A stretch of DNA of 19,484 nt, taken from assembly GCA_902489475.1 (NCBI GenBank), contig CABUAH010000035.1, positions 1-19,484 of the forward strand. The letters are read 5' to 3'. Every line of letters begins with the position of its first letter. The stretch's first letter is position 1. Origin of the DNA: an uncultured Oscillospiraceae bacterium (GTDB lineage: Bacteria > Bacillota > Clostridia > Oscillospirales > Ruminococcaceae). The position numbers and the translations under genes are program-made. The notes under the pieces are model-generated. The model was not told the origin of the DNA. It was given only the letters and a program-made list of their open reading frames with translations, and did no database searches. Of this stretch, positions 7,337 through 14,890 are shown piece after piece.

Positions 7337-7926
7337 ACGGACTCGTATTGACGCTTATTTGTGCAGGTATAATAATTCTTGGATACTTTTTTTGCTTTGA
7401 GCTTAAGAAACCGACCGCACAAAGGATAATGCCGATAGTCGTTTTGGTTGCATTGGGAAGCGTAGGACGTATTATTTTTGCATTTGTACCGCAAATTCAG
7501 CCGGTTACGGCGATAGTGATTATAGCGGGAGCGACGCTTGGTTCAACGGACGGCTTTATGACAGGTGCGCTGTGCGCTTTGGTGTCGAATGTTATTTTGG
7601 GACAAGGCCCTTGGACGCCGTTTCAGATGTTGGCTTGGGGAATAATAGGCGCATTATCAGGGCTTATTTCAAAAGTAAAATACGGTGATACGCTTCCTGT
7701 AATGATAGTTTTTTCAGCCGTAGCGGCATTTTTGTATTCCTTTATAGTGGATATATATACAGTATCGAGCTTTTGGGACACTATGACGCTCTCTTACGCA
7801 ATTACGATTTTTACAACCGGAATGGTATTTAATATTTCACATATGATAGGAAATGTTATATTTGTTTTTCTCCTTTTTGCCCCGTTTAAATACATGATTA
7901 AACGTGTTAAGACTAAATATCTTTAG
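7333..7926 (+). CDS. ECF transporter S component, probably corrinoid-specific (CbrT-like)
   Basis: This 197-aa integral membrane protein has about six hydrophobic segments and ends in KRVKTKYL. Sequences such as LGSVGRIIFAFVP, TAIVIIAGATLGSTDGFMTGALCALVSN and GQGPWTPFQMLAWGIIGALSG are typical of ECF S components, including the predicted cobalamin group. It would bind the vitamin in the membrane and topple to release it inside, together with EcfT and EcfA. The start overlaps the ATPase stop (ATGA), so it is translationally coupled. Substrate assignment rests on the upstream B12 riboswitch and the transcobalamin-like lipoprotein; transport of a cobalamin precursor is the main alternative. No clear terminator follows it before the next promoter at 7998. 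Confidence 0.82.
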   Translation: MNGLVLTLICAGIIILGYFFCFELKKPTAQRIMPIVVLVALGSVGRIIFAFVPQIQPVTAIVIIAGATLGSTDGFMTGALCALVSNVILGQGPWTPFQMLAWGIIGALSGLISKVKYGDTLPVMIVFSAVAAFLYSFIVDIYTVSSFWDTMTLSYAITIFTTGMVFNISHMIGNVIFVFLLFAPFKYMIKRVKTKYL

Positions 7927-7997
7927 AATCGCTCTGAAAATGCATAAGTTGTTGTTTGTACAATATGCACAAATACATGAGATTTATTTGAAAACTA

Positions 7998-8026
7998 TTG
8001 AAATTTTCGATAATTCGTGGTATGAT
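7998..8026 (+). promoter_or_regulatory. Promoter of the GH5 dockerin gene
   Basis: TTGAAA at 7998-8003 and TATGAT at 8021-8026 are separated by exactly 17 nt, a good SigA-type promoter. Transcription would start near 8033, inside the palindrome at 8028-8060. This also argues against starting the coding frame at the TTG at 7998, because that codon is part of the -35 box. Confidence 0.72.
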
Positions 8027-8027
8027 T

Positions 8028-8060
8028 ACATTGTACAATACAGGTAGTATTATACAATGT
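8028..8060. promoter_or_regulatory. Palindrome over the predicted transcription start of the GH5 gene
   Basis: The arms ACATTGTACAATAC (8028-8041) and GTATTATACAATGT (8047-8060) match at 13 of 14 positions around AGGTA. It sits 1 nt after the -10 and ends 8 nt before the AGGAGG ribosome site. It may be a repressor operator or, in RNA, a 5' stem-loop that protects the transcript or controls translation. The left arm contains the 8-nt palindrome TTGTACAA, also present at 7956-7963. Confidence 0.55.
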
Positions 8061-8081
8061 AACATATTAGGAGGATTAACA

Positions 8082-11000
8082 ATGAAACTTGGAAAAAGAT
8101 TGTTGTCAGGTGTTCTTAGCTTTGTTGTTACAGCAACTGCCTGCTTAACAGGCGGAATGTTTACAGCAAGTGCTGAAGCGCCTCAAGGCAATTACAACGA
8201 AAAAACCATTTTGCAGGTTTCCGGCGATGCACTTGTATCAACGAGCAGCAGTCATTGCAAAGATGACGGAAGCTATGACGGCTATATTCAGTCGGATTAT
8301 GCTGACAGTAATTCGGAAACAATCGAAAGCAATTATCTCAAGATTACTTATAAAGTATCGGGTGAGGTAAAGAATGATACTCAGATATTTACACTTCAGC
8401 CGTTTAACACTTCTTGGGGCGGTTGGGAAAACAATATCGTAACTATCGGAGATTCTGATTACGATTCTGCAACCGGCGTGTATACGGCATATGTTCCGAC
8501 AAAAAAGGTTATTCAGTCGCTTTCAACCGGAACTTTAAACGGAATTAATCTTTCGTTTATGAGTGATGCTGTGGAAGTAACGCTTGTGGATTATCGTATT
8601 CTTTCAGAGAAGGAGTTGTCTAATGAGGAAGAATATCAGCTTGAAGAGCAGAGATTTATTTTAAATGTTACCGGAGATGATCTTGTTGCAGCAGGTTATG
8701 ATGAAACAGCTCTTCAGAAGGTAATAGATGCAAACGGAAGCGTTATATTTTATGTTCACATCTCACAAGCTAACAAGTATTCGTGGCTTCAGTCAAGATC
8801 GGGATCTGTTAACAACTTTAACGGAAATCCTGCCGATAAGTACGATGACTGCGGATCGGGAGCATCAAATAAATATCTAACGGCTAATGAATGTACTAAG
8901 CAAAGCTCAAGCAAGAATCCTATCCAGATCAATAAGGAAGGTCAGCCGATAGGTTCTGTTGGAACAGGTAATTATGCGTTCCCTTCAAACGCTATTACAT
9001 CGTCAAAGATTACAAAGGTTAAAAACTACAGCCTTACAATAGCTATAAAGACAAAGGATACGGAAGCTGAAGCTTTAGGTTTCGTATTTTCAGACGGAAC
9101 AGCATTTACTGTAAATGCTGACGGCACACTCAAAAAAGGCTTTACAGCGCCAAAATGCGAGTCTACATCATATGAAAATCCAGATGCTGATCCGGATGTT
9201 GACGGAGAGGTTTGGGAGCAGTCTGTTACAAAGAGAAGAGCTAATTTGAAGCTTTCACTTGATTACATAGCAAAAATGGATTCTTCAAAGTATACAGAAG
9301 AGTCATGGAACGCATTACAGAGCGAATTAGTTAAAGCACAGGCTGAATATGACAATTCTTCGGCTACAGCTGACAGCCTTAAGAAAACAAGAGATGCTCT
9401 TGAAAATGTAAAGGCAAATCTTATTTTTGCAGCTGAAGGTGATGACGGTTCAAACGCTATGCCGTTTAGAGTGTTAAATGCAGATGAAACCGTTAAGGAA
9501 ATGGGAATAGGAACAAACCTCGGAAACACAATGGACGGACATTCGAGCTTTACTCCTTCTGAAACTGCATGGCAGTCTGCGGTTACTACAAAAGAATATA
9601 TCACTGCTCTTCATGACGCAGGATACAATACATTGAGAATTCCTGTAACCTGGGGTAATATGATTGATGATGAAAACGGATATGCAATCAATGAAAACTG
9701 GATGAACAGAGTTCAGGAGATTGTTGATTACTGTATCGAACAGGATATGTACGCTATCATCAACGTCCACCACGACGGTGCAGAGCAGCTTAGCTGGCTC
9801 AGAGTCGGAGCTGATGACATTGATGCAGTTATGGAAAAATTTGAGTGCGTATGGCGCAATATCGCAGAGAGATTTAAAGATTATGACGAGCATTTGATTT
9901 TTGAGTCGATGAACGAGATTACCTGCGGTAAGACAGAAAGCACAAAGAATTCTTCTCAGGCAGTTACTTATGACACACCGATTATCGTAAACTTTAACCA
10001 GCTCTTTGTAAATACTGTTCGTTCAACAGGTTCAAACAACTCAAAGAGATGGCTTGCAGCAGTAGCTCACTATGCAAATAACGGTTCAAGCAGGGATTTC
10101 TCACTTCCGAGTGACTCTTATAACACAAGCAACAGAATCATGTTTGCATTACATATTTATTCAGATATAAACGGAGTTTTAGACAGACTTAAAACAACAT
10201 ACAATAAGTTTGGAAACAAGGATATTCCGATTTACCTCGGAGAATACGGAAGAACTCTTGCTACAGACGCAGCGTCTGAATCAGGATATAACGACCCGTT
10301 CAGAGCAAACTATTCGGAGATCACAAACAGAGCTTGTCAGGTTTACGGAATCTGTCCTGTAGTTTGGGATCAGGGATTCGGAACAAAGGGCGAATACGAA
10401 ACAGGACTTTACTCATACTGGAACCGTACAGAGTGCAGACCGATCTTTAAGACCATTACAGACGGTATGGCAAGAGGAACATTCTTAACGCCTAGCGATA
10501 AAAACTTAAAGGGAGATTTCAGCGATATTACATACAATACTTCTTATGGAGTTAAAGTAACTGAAATGACCGATATAACTCCGTCTGCTGAGTCTGTGAA
10601 TATGACGGTCGGAGATATCGAAACTCTTACAGCTACAGCTTTGCCGTCCAATACAAATGATGTAATCGTATGGACAACCGATAATGAGGATGTTGTTACA
10701 GTATTCAGCGGTAAAATCAGAGCAAAGGGAATCGGAAAGACAACCGTTCATGCCAAGTCATTAAGCGGTTCTGTCGATAAGGAAATAGCAGTAACTGTAG
10801 GTGCAAAGGATACAGGTTCTAAGGCGGTAATTACGACAGATCTTGAAGAGTATGTTGTTGTTGAGGACTTAGGAACAAATATAATTGCATCAACTGATAA
10901 CGGCGAAAAGCTTACATACAGAACCACAAACCCTGAAATTGCAACAGTAAACAGCCAGGGACGAGTATACGGAAACGGTATTGGTGTGGCATATGTTGTA

Positions 11001-12140
11001 ATTACTTCGGAGAGCGGAGCTACAAAGCTTGTTCACGTTGTTGTTAAGGATGCACTTGCAACAAGTGATATTACACTTGGACTTAAGGTTATGTATAATG
11101 ACAATACTCACCAATACTGGTCTGCTGAAACAGGAGATTTAATTACAGTATCTGAGGACGGAACATATACTCTGAAGTTCGATGCAGACAAAAATCTTTC
11201 AAAGGCAGCTAAAGACGCAGGAATAACAGATATATCAAATCTTACAGCTATTTATATTCAGGATCAGTCGGTTGCACTCGGAAATGCAAAGGTATCTCCG
11301 CTTGAGTCGTGTAATATTACATATTTAAGTGTAAAGGCAGACGGTAAGGAGCTTACGTTGAATTCCTTGGCAGGACCGAAGTCGGCACTTAAGGACAGCG
11401 GAATTTTTGATACAAACGATCCTATTAACGCATGGGAAGGATCTGCTGTAGACGAAGTAACCGTATCTGACCATGTTGCAAACTTTACAACAGGAAATCC
11501 AAAGACATTTGAAGTGACATTTACGCTCTCTGATATGCAGTTTAAAGCTGCTGCTGTAACAAGAGAAAATGAAGCAATTCAAATCAAGGCTTCTTCTGAA
11601 ACAGAGATCAACACTTGTCCGGGAATAGACGGAACTGAAGTTGAACTTAAGGTAAGGCTTGCTCCAAGAACTACAGACAGCGTAACATCATTTATTTCAA
11701 GTGATGAGTCAGTTGCAATTACAGATCTTACACCGTTAGTACCTGAGGAGGATGCAAGCGGATATATCACAACCAAGGTTAAGGTTGTGGGAGAAGGTAC
11801 GGCAACGATTACGGCATTGACGGAGAACGGACTTTCAGTAGATTTCACTATTAATTCTGCACATGATTATCATGCAGTCGGAACTGAAGGAGACGATACA
11901 GTTTATGAATGTTCTATCTGCGGACATAGGCATACAGGTCTTATCTTACCTGGAGATGTAAACGGTGACGGAAAGATTACGACAGTGGACGTTGGACTTG
12001 CAAACTCGCACGCTAAGAATATTAAAATACTTACAGGCGATAGGTTCTTGCGTGGAGATGTAAACGGTGACGGAAAAATAACGACTTTAGATGTTGGCAT
12101 GATCAACAGCCATGCAAAAGGCATAAAAAAGCTTTGGTAA
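8082..12140 (+). CDS. Dockerin-bearing multimodular GH5 glycanase (probable cellulosomal endoglucanase)
   Basis: This 1,352-aa secreted enzyme probably cuts beta-1,4-glucan or related plant polysaccharide. Signal peptide: about 1-30 (FTASA). Unassigned beta-rich, carbohydrate-binding-like modules: about 31-175 and 185-385. Helical FIVAR-like spacer: about 385-450. GH5 catalytic domain: about 465-810, closest to the GH5_4 style (MGIGTNLGNTMDG, NTLRIPVTWG, INVHHDG), with acid/base E612 in ESMNEI and nucleophile E721 in LGEYG. Ig-like Big_2 domains: about 831-910 and 915-990. Another unassigned module: about 990-1155. A further Ig-like segment: about 1165-1255. A CxxC stretch: CSICGHRHTG. Type I dockerin: about 1290-1352, with two GDVNGDGKITT(V/L)DVG repeats ending in NSHAK, ready to bind a scaffoldin cohesin. 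ATG 8082 has AGGAGG 7 nt ahead. No scaffoldin lies in the window. Exact substrate is uncertain. Confidence 0.92.
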   Translation: MKLGKRLLSGVLSFVVTATACLTGGMFTASAEAPQGNYNEKTILQVSGDALVSTSSSHCKDDGSYDGYIQSDYADSNSETIESNYLKITYKVSGEVKNDTQIFTLQPFNTSWGGWENNIVTIGDSDYDSATGVYTAYVPTKKVIQSLSTGTLNGINLSFMSDAVEVTLVDYRILSEKELSNEEEYQLEEQRFILNVTGDDLVAAGYDETALQKVIDANGSVIFYVHISQANKYSWLQSRSGSVNNFNGNPADKYDDCGSGASNKYLTANECTKQSSSKNPIQINKEGQPIGSVGTGNYAFPSNAITSSKITKVKNYSLTIAIKTKDTEAEALGFVFSDGTAFTVNADGTLKKGFTAPKCESTSYENPDADPDVDGEVWEQSVTKRRANLKLSLDYIAKMDSSKYTEESWNALQSELVKAQAEYDNSSATADSLKKTRDALENVKANLIFAAEGDDGSNAMPFRVLNADETVKEMGIGTNLGNTMDGHSSFTPSETAWQSAVTTKEYITALHDAGYNTLRIPVTWGNMIDDENGYAINENWMNRVQEIVDYCIEQDMYAIINVHHDGAEQLSWLRVGADDIDAVMEKFECVWRNIAERFKDYDEHLIFESMNEITCGKTESTKNSSQAVTYDTPIIVNFNQLFVNTVRSTGSNNSKRWLAAVAHYANNGSSRDFSLPSDSYNTSNRIMFALHIYSDINGVLDRLKTTYNKFGNKDIPIYLGEYGRTLATDAASESGYNDPFRANYSEITNRACQVYGICPVVWDQGFGTKGEYETGLYSYWNRTECRPIFKTITDGMARGTFLTPSDKNLKGDFSDITYNTSYGVKVTEMTDITPSAESVNMTVGDIETLTATALPSNTNDVIVWTTDNEDVVTVFSGKIRAKGIGKTTVHAKSLSGSVDKEIAVTVGAKDTGSKAVITTDLEEYVVVEDLGTNIIASTDNGEKLTYRTTNPEIATVNSQGRVYGNGIGVAYVVITSESGATKLVHVVVKDALATSDITLGLKVMYNDNTHQYWSAETGDLITVSEDGTYTLKFDADKNLSKAAKDAGITDISNLTAIYIQDQSVALGNAKVSPLESCNITYLSVKADGKELTLNSLAGPKSALKDSGIFDTNDPINAWEGSAVDEVTVSDHVANFTTGNPKTFEVTFTLSDMQFKAAAVTRENEAIQIKASSETEINTCPGIDGTEVELKVRLAPRTTDSVTSFISSDESVAITDLTPLVPEEDASGYITTKVKVVGEGTATITALTENGLSVDFTINSAHDYHAVGTEGDDTVYECSICGHRHTGLILPGDVNGDGKITTVDVGLANSHAKNIKILTGDRFLRGDVNGDGKITTLDVGMINSHAKGIKKLW

Positions 12141-12154
12141 ATTAAAAATCGTTG

Positions 12155-12187
12155 ACGGGAGCGGAGTAAAATCCGTTCCCGTTTTTT
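12155..12187 (+). terminator. Intrinsic terminator after the GH5 gene
   Basis: ACGGGAGCGGA (12155-12165) pairs with TCCGTTCCCGT (12172-12182) with one G-T mismatch-type pair, then a run of six T. It lies 14 nt after the stop codon. Confidence 0.85.
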
Positions 12188-12209
12188 GTGTTTTTATTAA
12201 GAGTAATAC

Positions 12210-12238
12210 TTGAAAAATTGTATATAGTATGGTACAAT
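12210..12238 (+). promoter_or_regulatory. Promoter of typA
   Basis: TTGAAA at 12210-12215 and TACAAT at 12233-12238 are spaced by 17 nt, just downstream of the GH5 terminator and about 44 nt before the typA start. Confidence 0.72.
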
Positions 12239-12281
12239 AAAAAAGTATGAGATGAAAACAGAAAAAGAGAGGACGATAATA

Positions 12282-14099
12282 ATGGTAAGAGAAGATTTAA
12301 GAAATATAGCTATTATTGCACACGTCGATCACGGCAAAACAACGCTTGTTGATGAAATGCTAAAACAAAGCGGAACTTTCAGAGAAAATCAGGTTGTAAA
12401 TGAGCGTGTAATGGATTCTAACGACATAGAGAGAGAAAGAGGAATCACGATTCTTGCAAAAAACACATCGGTCGTATATAACGGAATAAAAATTAATATT
12501 ATAGATACACCGGGACATGCAGACTTCGGAGGAGAGGTTGAGCGTGTTCTGAAAATGGTTGACGGAGTAATTTTGCTTGTAGACGCTGCTGAAGGTCCGA
12601 TGCCGCAGACGAGATTTGTTTTGCAAAAAGCGCTTGAACTCGGACATCGCATAATAGTAGTTATAAACAAGATAGACCGTCCCGATTCAAGACTTGACGA
12701 GGTCGGAGATGAAGTTTTGGAATTGCTTATGGATCTCGATGCAAGCGATGAGCAGCTTGACAGCCCGATTCTTTACTGTTCCGGAAGAGATGGAACAGCG
12801 TCAGAGGATCCTCATGTTTTGGGAGAAAATTTAACTCCGCTGTTTGATACGATTTTAAGTTATATACCTGCTCCTGAGGTTGAAGAAGAGGGGGAAATGC
12901 AGATGCTTGTTTCGTCTATCGACTATAACGAATATGTCGGACGAATTGCGATAGGACGAATTGAGCGTGGAGAAGTAAAAGTAAATCAAGATGTATCGGT
13001 CGGAGATTATCATAATTCAAAGAAAGAGTACCGTGGAAAGATAGTCACCATATATCAAATCGAAGGACTTAACCGTGTGCCATGCGACAGCGCAAGGGCA
13101 GGAGATATTGTTTGTATAAGCGGAATTGAGAACATTACAATAGGTGATACGATATGTGATTACGGAAGCTTTGAGGCTGTGCCTTTTGTAAAGATTTCGG
13201 AGCCTACGGTAGAAATGACATTTTCTGTAAATGACAGTCCGTTTGCAGGAAGAGAGGGAAAGTTTGTAACCTCACGTCAGCTTAGGGACAGGCTTTTCAG
13301 GGAGCTTTTAAAGGATGTATCTTTAAGGGTGAGTGAAACGGATTCAACCGACAGCTTTAAAGTAGCCGGACGTGGAGAAATGCACCTTTCTATTCTTATT
13401 GAGAATATGAGAAGAGAGGGCTATGAGCTTTCTGTATCAACGCCGAGGGTATTGTATAAAGAAATAGGCGGAAAGCTATGCGAGCCTATGGAGAGAGTGG
13501 TTATTGACGTTCCTGAGAGTTCGGTTGGTTCTGTTATGGAAAAACTGGGTTCAAGAAAGGGCGAGCTTGTGACCATGGCGCCTGTCGGAAGCCGTATGAG
13601 GCTTGAGTTCATTATACCGGCAAGAGGATTATTTGGATATAAGAGCGAATTTTTAACAGATACAAAAGGCGAGGGAATAATAAGCTCTGTTTTTGAGAAA
13701 TACGATTTGTATAAGGGCGATATTTCAAAGCGAAACACAGGCTCTTTAGTTGCTTTTGAAGCAGGCGAAGCGGTAACGTACGGATTATTCAATGCTCAGG
13801 AAAGAGGAGAGCTTTTTATAACTCCTGGAACTCCTGTGTACGAGGGAATGATAGTCGGAGCTTCCCCTAAGCAGGAGGATTTGGTTGTAAACGTATGTAA
13901 GAAAAAGCATCTTACAAATACCCGTGCAAGCGGAAGCGATGATGCATTAAGACTTGTTCCGCCGAGAAATTTAAGCCTTGAGGACAGCTTGGAGTTTTTG
14001 GCTGATGACGAGCTTCTTGAGGTAACACCGAAAAACATACGAATCAGAAAAAGAACTCTTTCAAATACGCAAAGAGCAAAAGAAAGAGCAAAACATTAA
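12282..14099 (+). CDS. typA: Ribosome-associated GTPase TypA/BipA
   Basis: This 605-aa translational GTPase of the EF-G family binds the ribosome and supports 50S assembly, stress and low-temperature growth. The N-terminus MVREDLRNIAIIAHVDHG is characteristic of the family. G motifs: P-loop AHVDHGKTT at 13-21, switch I RGITI with T56, DTPGHADFGGEV from 75, and NKID at 129-132. The rest follows the usual order: beta-barrel domain II, two EF-G III/V-like domains, and the family-specific C-terminal domain with a basic tail. Length is normal. I chose ATG 12282 because AGAGGA ends 8 nt before it and it gives the family N-terminus; the in-frame ATG at 12252 would add 10 residues. A lipoprotein cyclophilin follows after 28 nt with no terminator between, so the two are probably co-transcribed. 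Confidence 0.97.
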   Translation: MVREDLRNIAIIAHVDHGKTTLVDEMLKQSGTFRENQVVNERVMDSNDIERERGITILAKNTSVVYNGIKINIIDTPGHADFGGEVERVLKMVDGVILLVDAAEGPMPQTRFVLQKALELGHRIIVVINKIDRPDSRLDEVGDEVLELLMDLDASDEQLDSPILYCSGRDGTASEDPHVLGENLTPLFDTILSYIPAPEVEEEGEMQMLVSSIDYNEYVGRIAIGRIERGEVKVNQDVSVGDYHNSKKEYRGKIVTIYQIEGLNRVPCDSARAGDIVCISGIENITIGDTICDYGSFEAVPFVKISEPTVEMTFSVNDSPFAGREGKFVTSRQLRDRLFRELLKDVSLRVSETDSTDSFKVAGRGEMHLSILIENMRREGYELSVSTPRVLYKEIGGKLCEPMERVVIDVPESSVGSVMEKLGSRKGELVTMAPVGSRMRLEFIIPARGLFGYKSEFLTDTKGEGIISSVFEKYDLYKGDISKRNTGSLVAFEAGEAVTYGLFNAQERGELFITPGTPVYEGMIVGASPKQEDLVVNVCKKKHLTNTRASGSDDALRLVPPRNLSLEDSLEFLADDELLEVTPKNIRIRKRTLSNTQRAKERAKH

Positions 14100-14127
14100 T
14101 TTGTAATAAATATTTACGGAGGTATTT

Positions 14128-14721
14128 ATGAGATTTTTAAAACTATTGATAGCCACGGTAATTGCTATTACAACGCTTTGTTTCAGCGGATGCTCAGGAA
14201 AACATGAAAAGGATTTCGTTATAACGCTCTATCCGGAATATGCGCCGATTACAGTTGATAACTTTATTGACCTTGTTAATGATGGCTTTTATAACGGACT
14301 TACTTTCCATAGAGTTGTGCAAAACTTTATGGCACAGGGCGGAGATCCTAAGGGTGACGGAACAGGCGGTTCTGAAAAAACCATAAAAGGCGAGTTTTCG
14401 GCTAACGGAGTTACTACAAATACCATGTCGCATCAAAGAGGAGTAGTTTCAATGGCAAGAAGCGCAAGCTATGATTCAGCTTCTTCTCAATTCTTTATCT
14501 GTTTCACGGACTGCTCATCACTGGACGGACAATATGCGGCATTCGGAAAAGTTGACGAAGAGGGAATGAAGGTAGTAGATGAGTTTTTGACGATCGAGAG
14601 AGATTATTCTGCTACGAATGAGCTTTCTGTACCGAAATCCCCAATTACTATTGAAAACGCAAAAGTTATAGACGATTCTCCTGATGGACATCCCAGAGTA
14701 CAGATGACAGTAAGCTATTAA
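14128..14721 (+). CDS. Lipoprotein cyclophilin-type peptidyl-prolyl cis-trans isomerase
   Basis: This 197-aa membrane-tethered foldase speeds proline isomerisation of exported proteins. The signal peptide ends in lipobox FSGC, with Cys22 lipidated. Residues about 28-185 are a compact cyclophilin domain: FHRVVQNFMAQGGDP at 60-74 carries the catalytic Arg62 and the F67-M68-Q70 group, and SSQFFICF at 119-126 and the GQYAAFG segment at 134-140 complete the active site. The start has GGAGG 5 nt ahead. It sits 28 nt downstream of typA in an apparent two-gene unit that ends at the terminator at 14744. Secreted clients such as the dockerin enzyme are a plausible but unproven target. Confidence 0.93.
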   Translation: MRFLKLLIATVIAITTLCFSGCSGKHEKDFVITLYPEYAPITVDNFIDLVNDGFYNGLTFHRVVQNFMAQGGDPKGDGTGGSEKTIKGEFSANGVTTNTMSHQRGVVSMARSASYDSASSQFFICFTDCSSLDGQYAAFGKVDEEGMKVVDEFLTIERDYSATNELSVPKSPITIENAKVIDDSPDGHPRVQMTVSY

Positions 14722-14743
14722 TTTGTTAAAATATTTGAAAATT

Positions 14744-14775
14744 CTACCCTTTACATAAAAAAGGGTAGTTTTTTT
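14744..14775 (+). terminator. Intrinsic terminator of the typA-cyclophilin unit
   Basis: CTACCCTTT (14744-14752) pairs perfectly with AAAGGGTAG (14760-14768), followed by seven T. The last two T bases also begin a TTGTACAA palindrome at 14774-14781. Confidence 0.9.
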
Positions 14776-14815
14776 GTACAAAGTAATGAAAACGTCTTGC
14801 TGATCAATAATTTGC

Positions 14816-14844
14816 TTGCAATCATAGTTTAATTGTGTTATAGT
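14816..14844 (+). promoter_or_regulatory. Promoter of the giant pilin-like gene
   Basis: TTGCAA at 14816-14821 and TATAGT at 14839-14844 are spaced by 17 nt. The next good start codon with a ribosome site is at 14891, which leaves a leader of about 40 nt. The upstream TTGTACAA lies 34 nt before the -35. Confidence 0.6.
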
Positions 14845-14890
14845 TATGTTAGGTAATTATACACAAATCTAAGAAAAGGAGAAATTGCTT

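Noticed and set aside
7941..7969. TGCATA...TATGCA inverted repeat after the S-component gene as a terminator
   Set aside because: The stem is short with a large interior and there is no T-run after it.
7998..8081. Longer N-terminus for the GH5 protein, from TTG at 7998
   Set aside because: That stretch contains the -35, -10 and palindrome. The ATG at 8082 has AGGAGG at correct spacing and begins a proper signal peptide.
11952..12090. Direct DNA repeat near the end of the GH5 gene
   Set aside because: It is the expected two-fold repeat of a dockerin coding sequence, not a separate element.
12252..12281. Ten extra residues at the start of typA
   Set aside because: The family N-terminus and the ribosome site both point to 12282.
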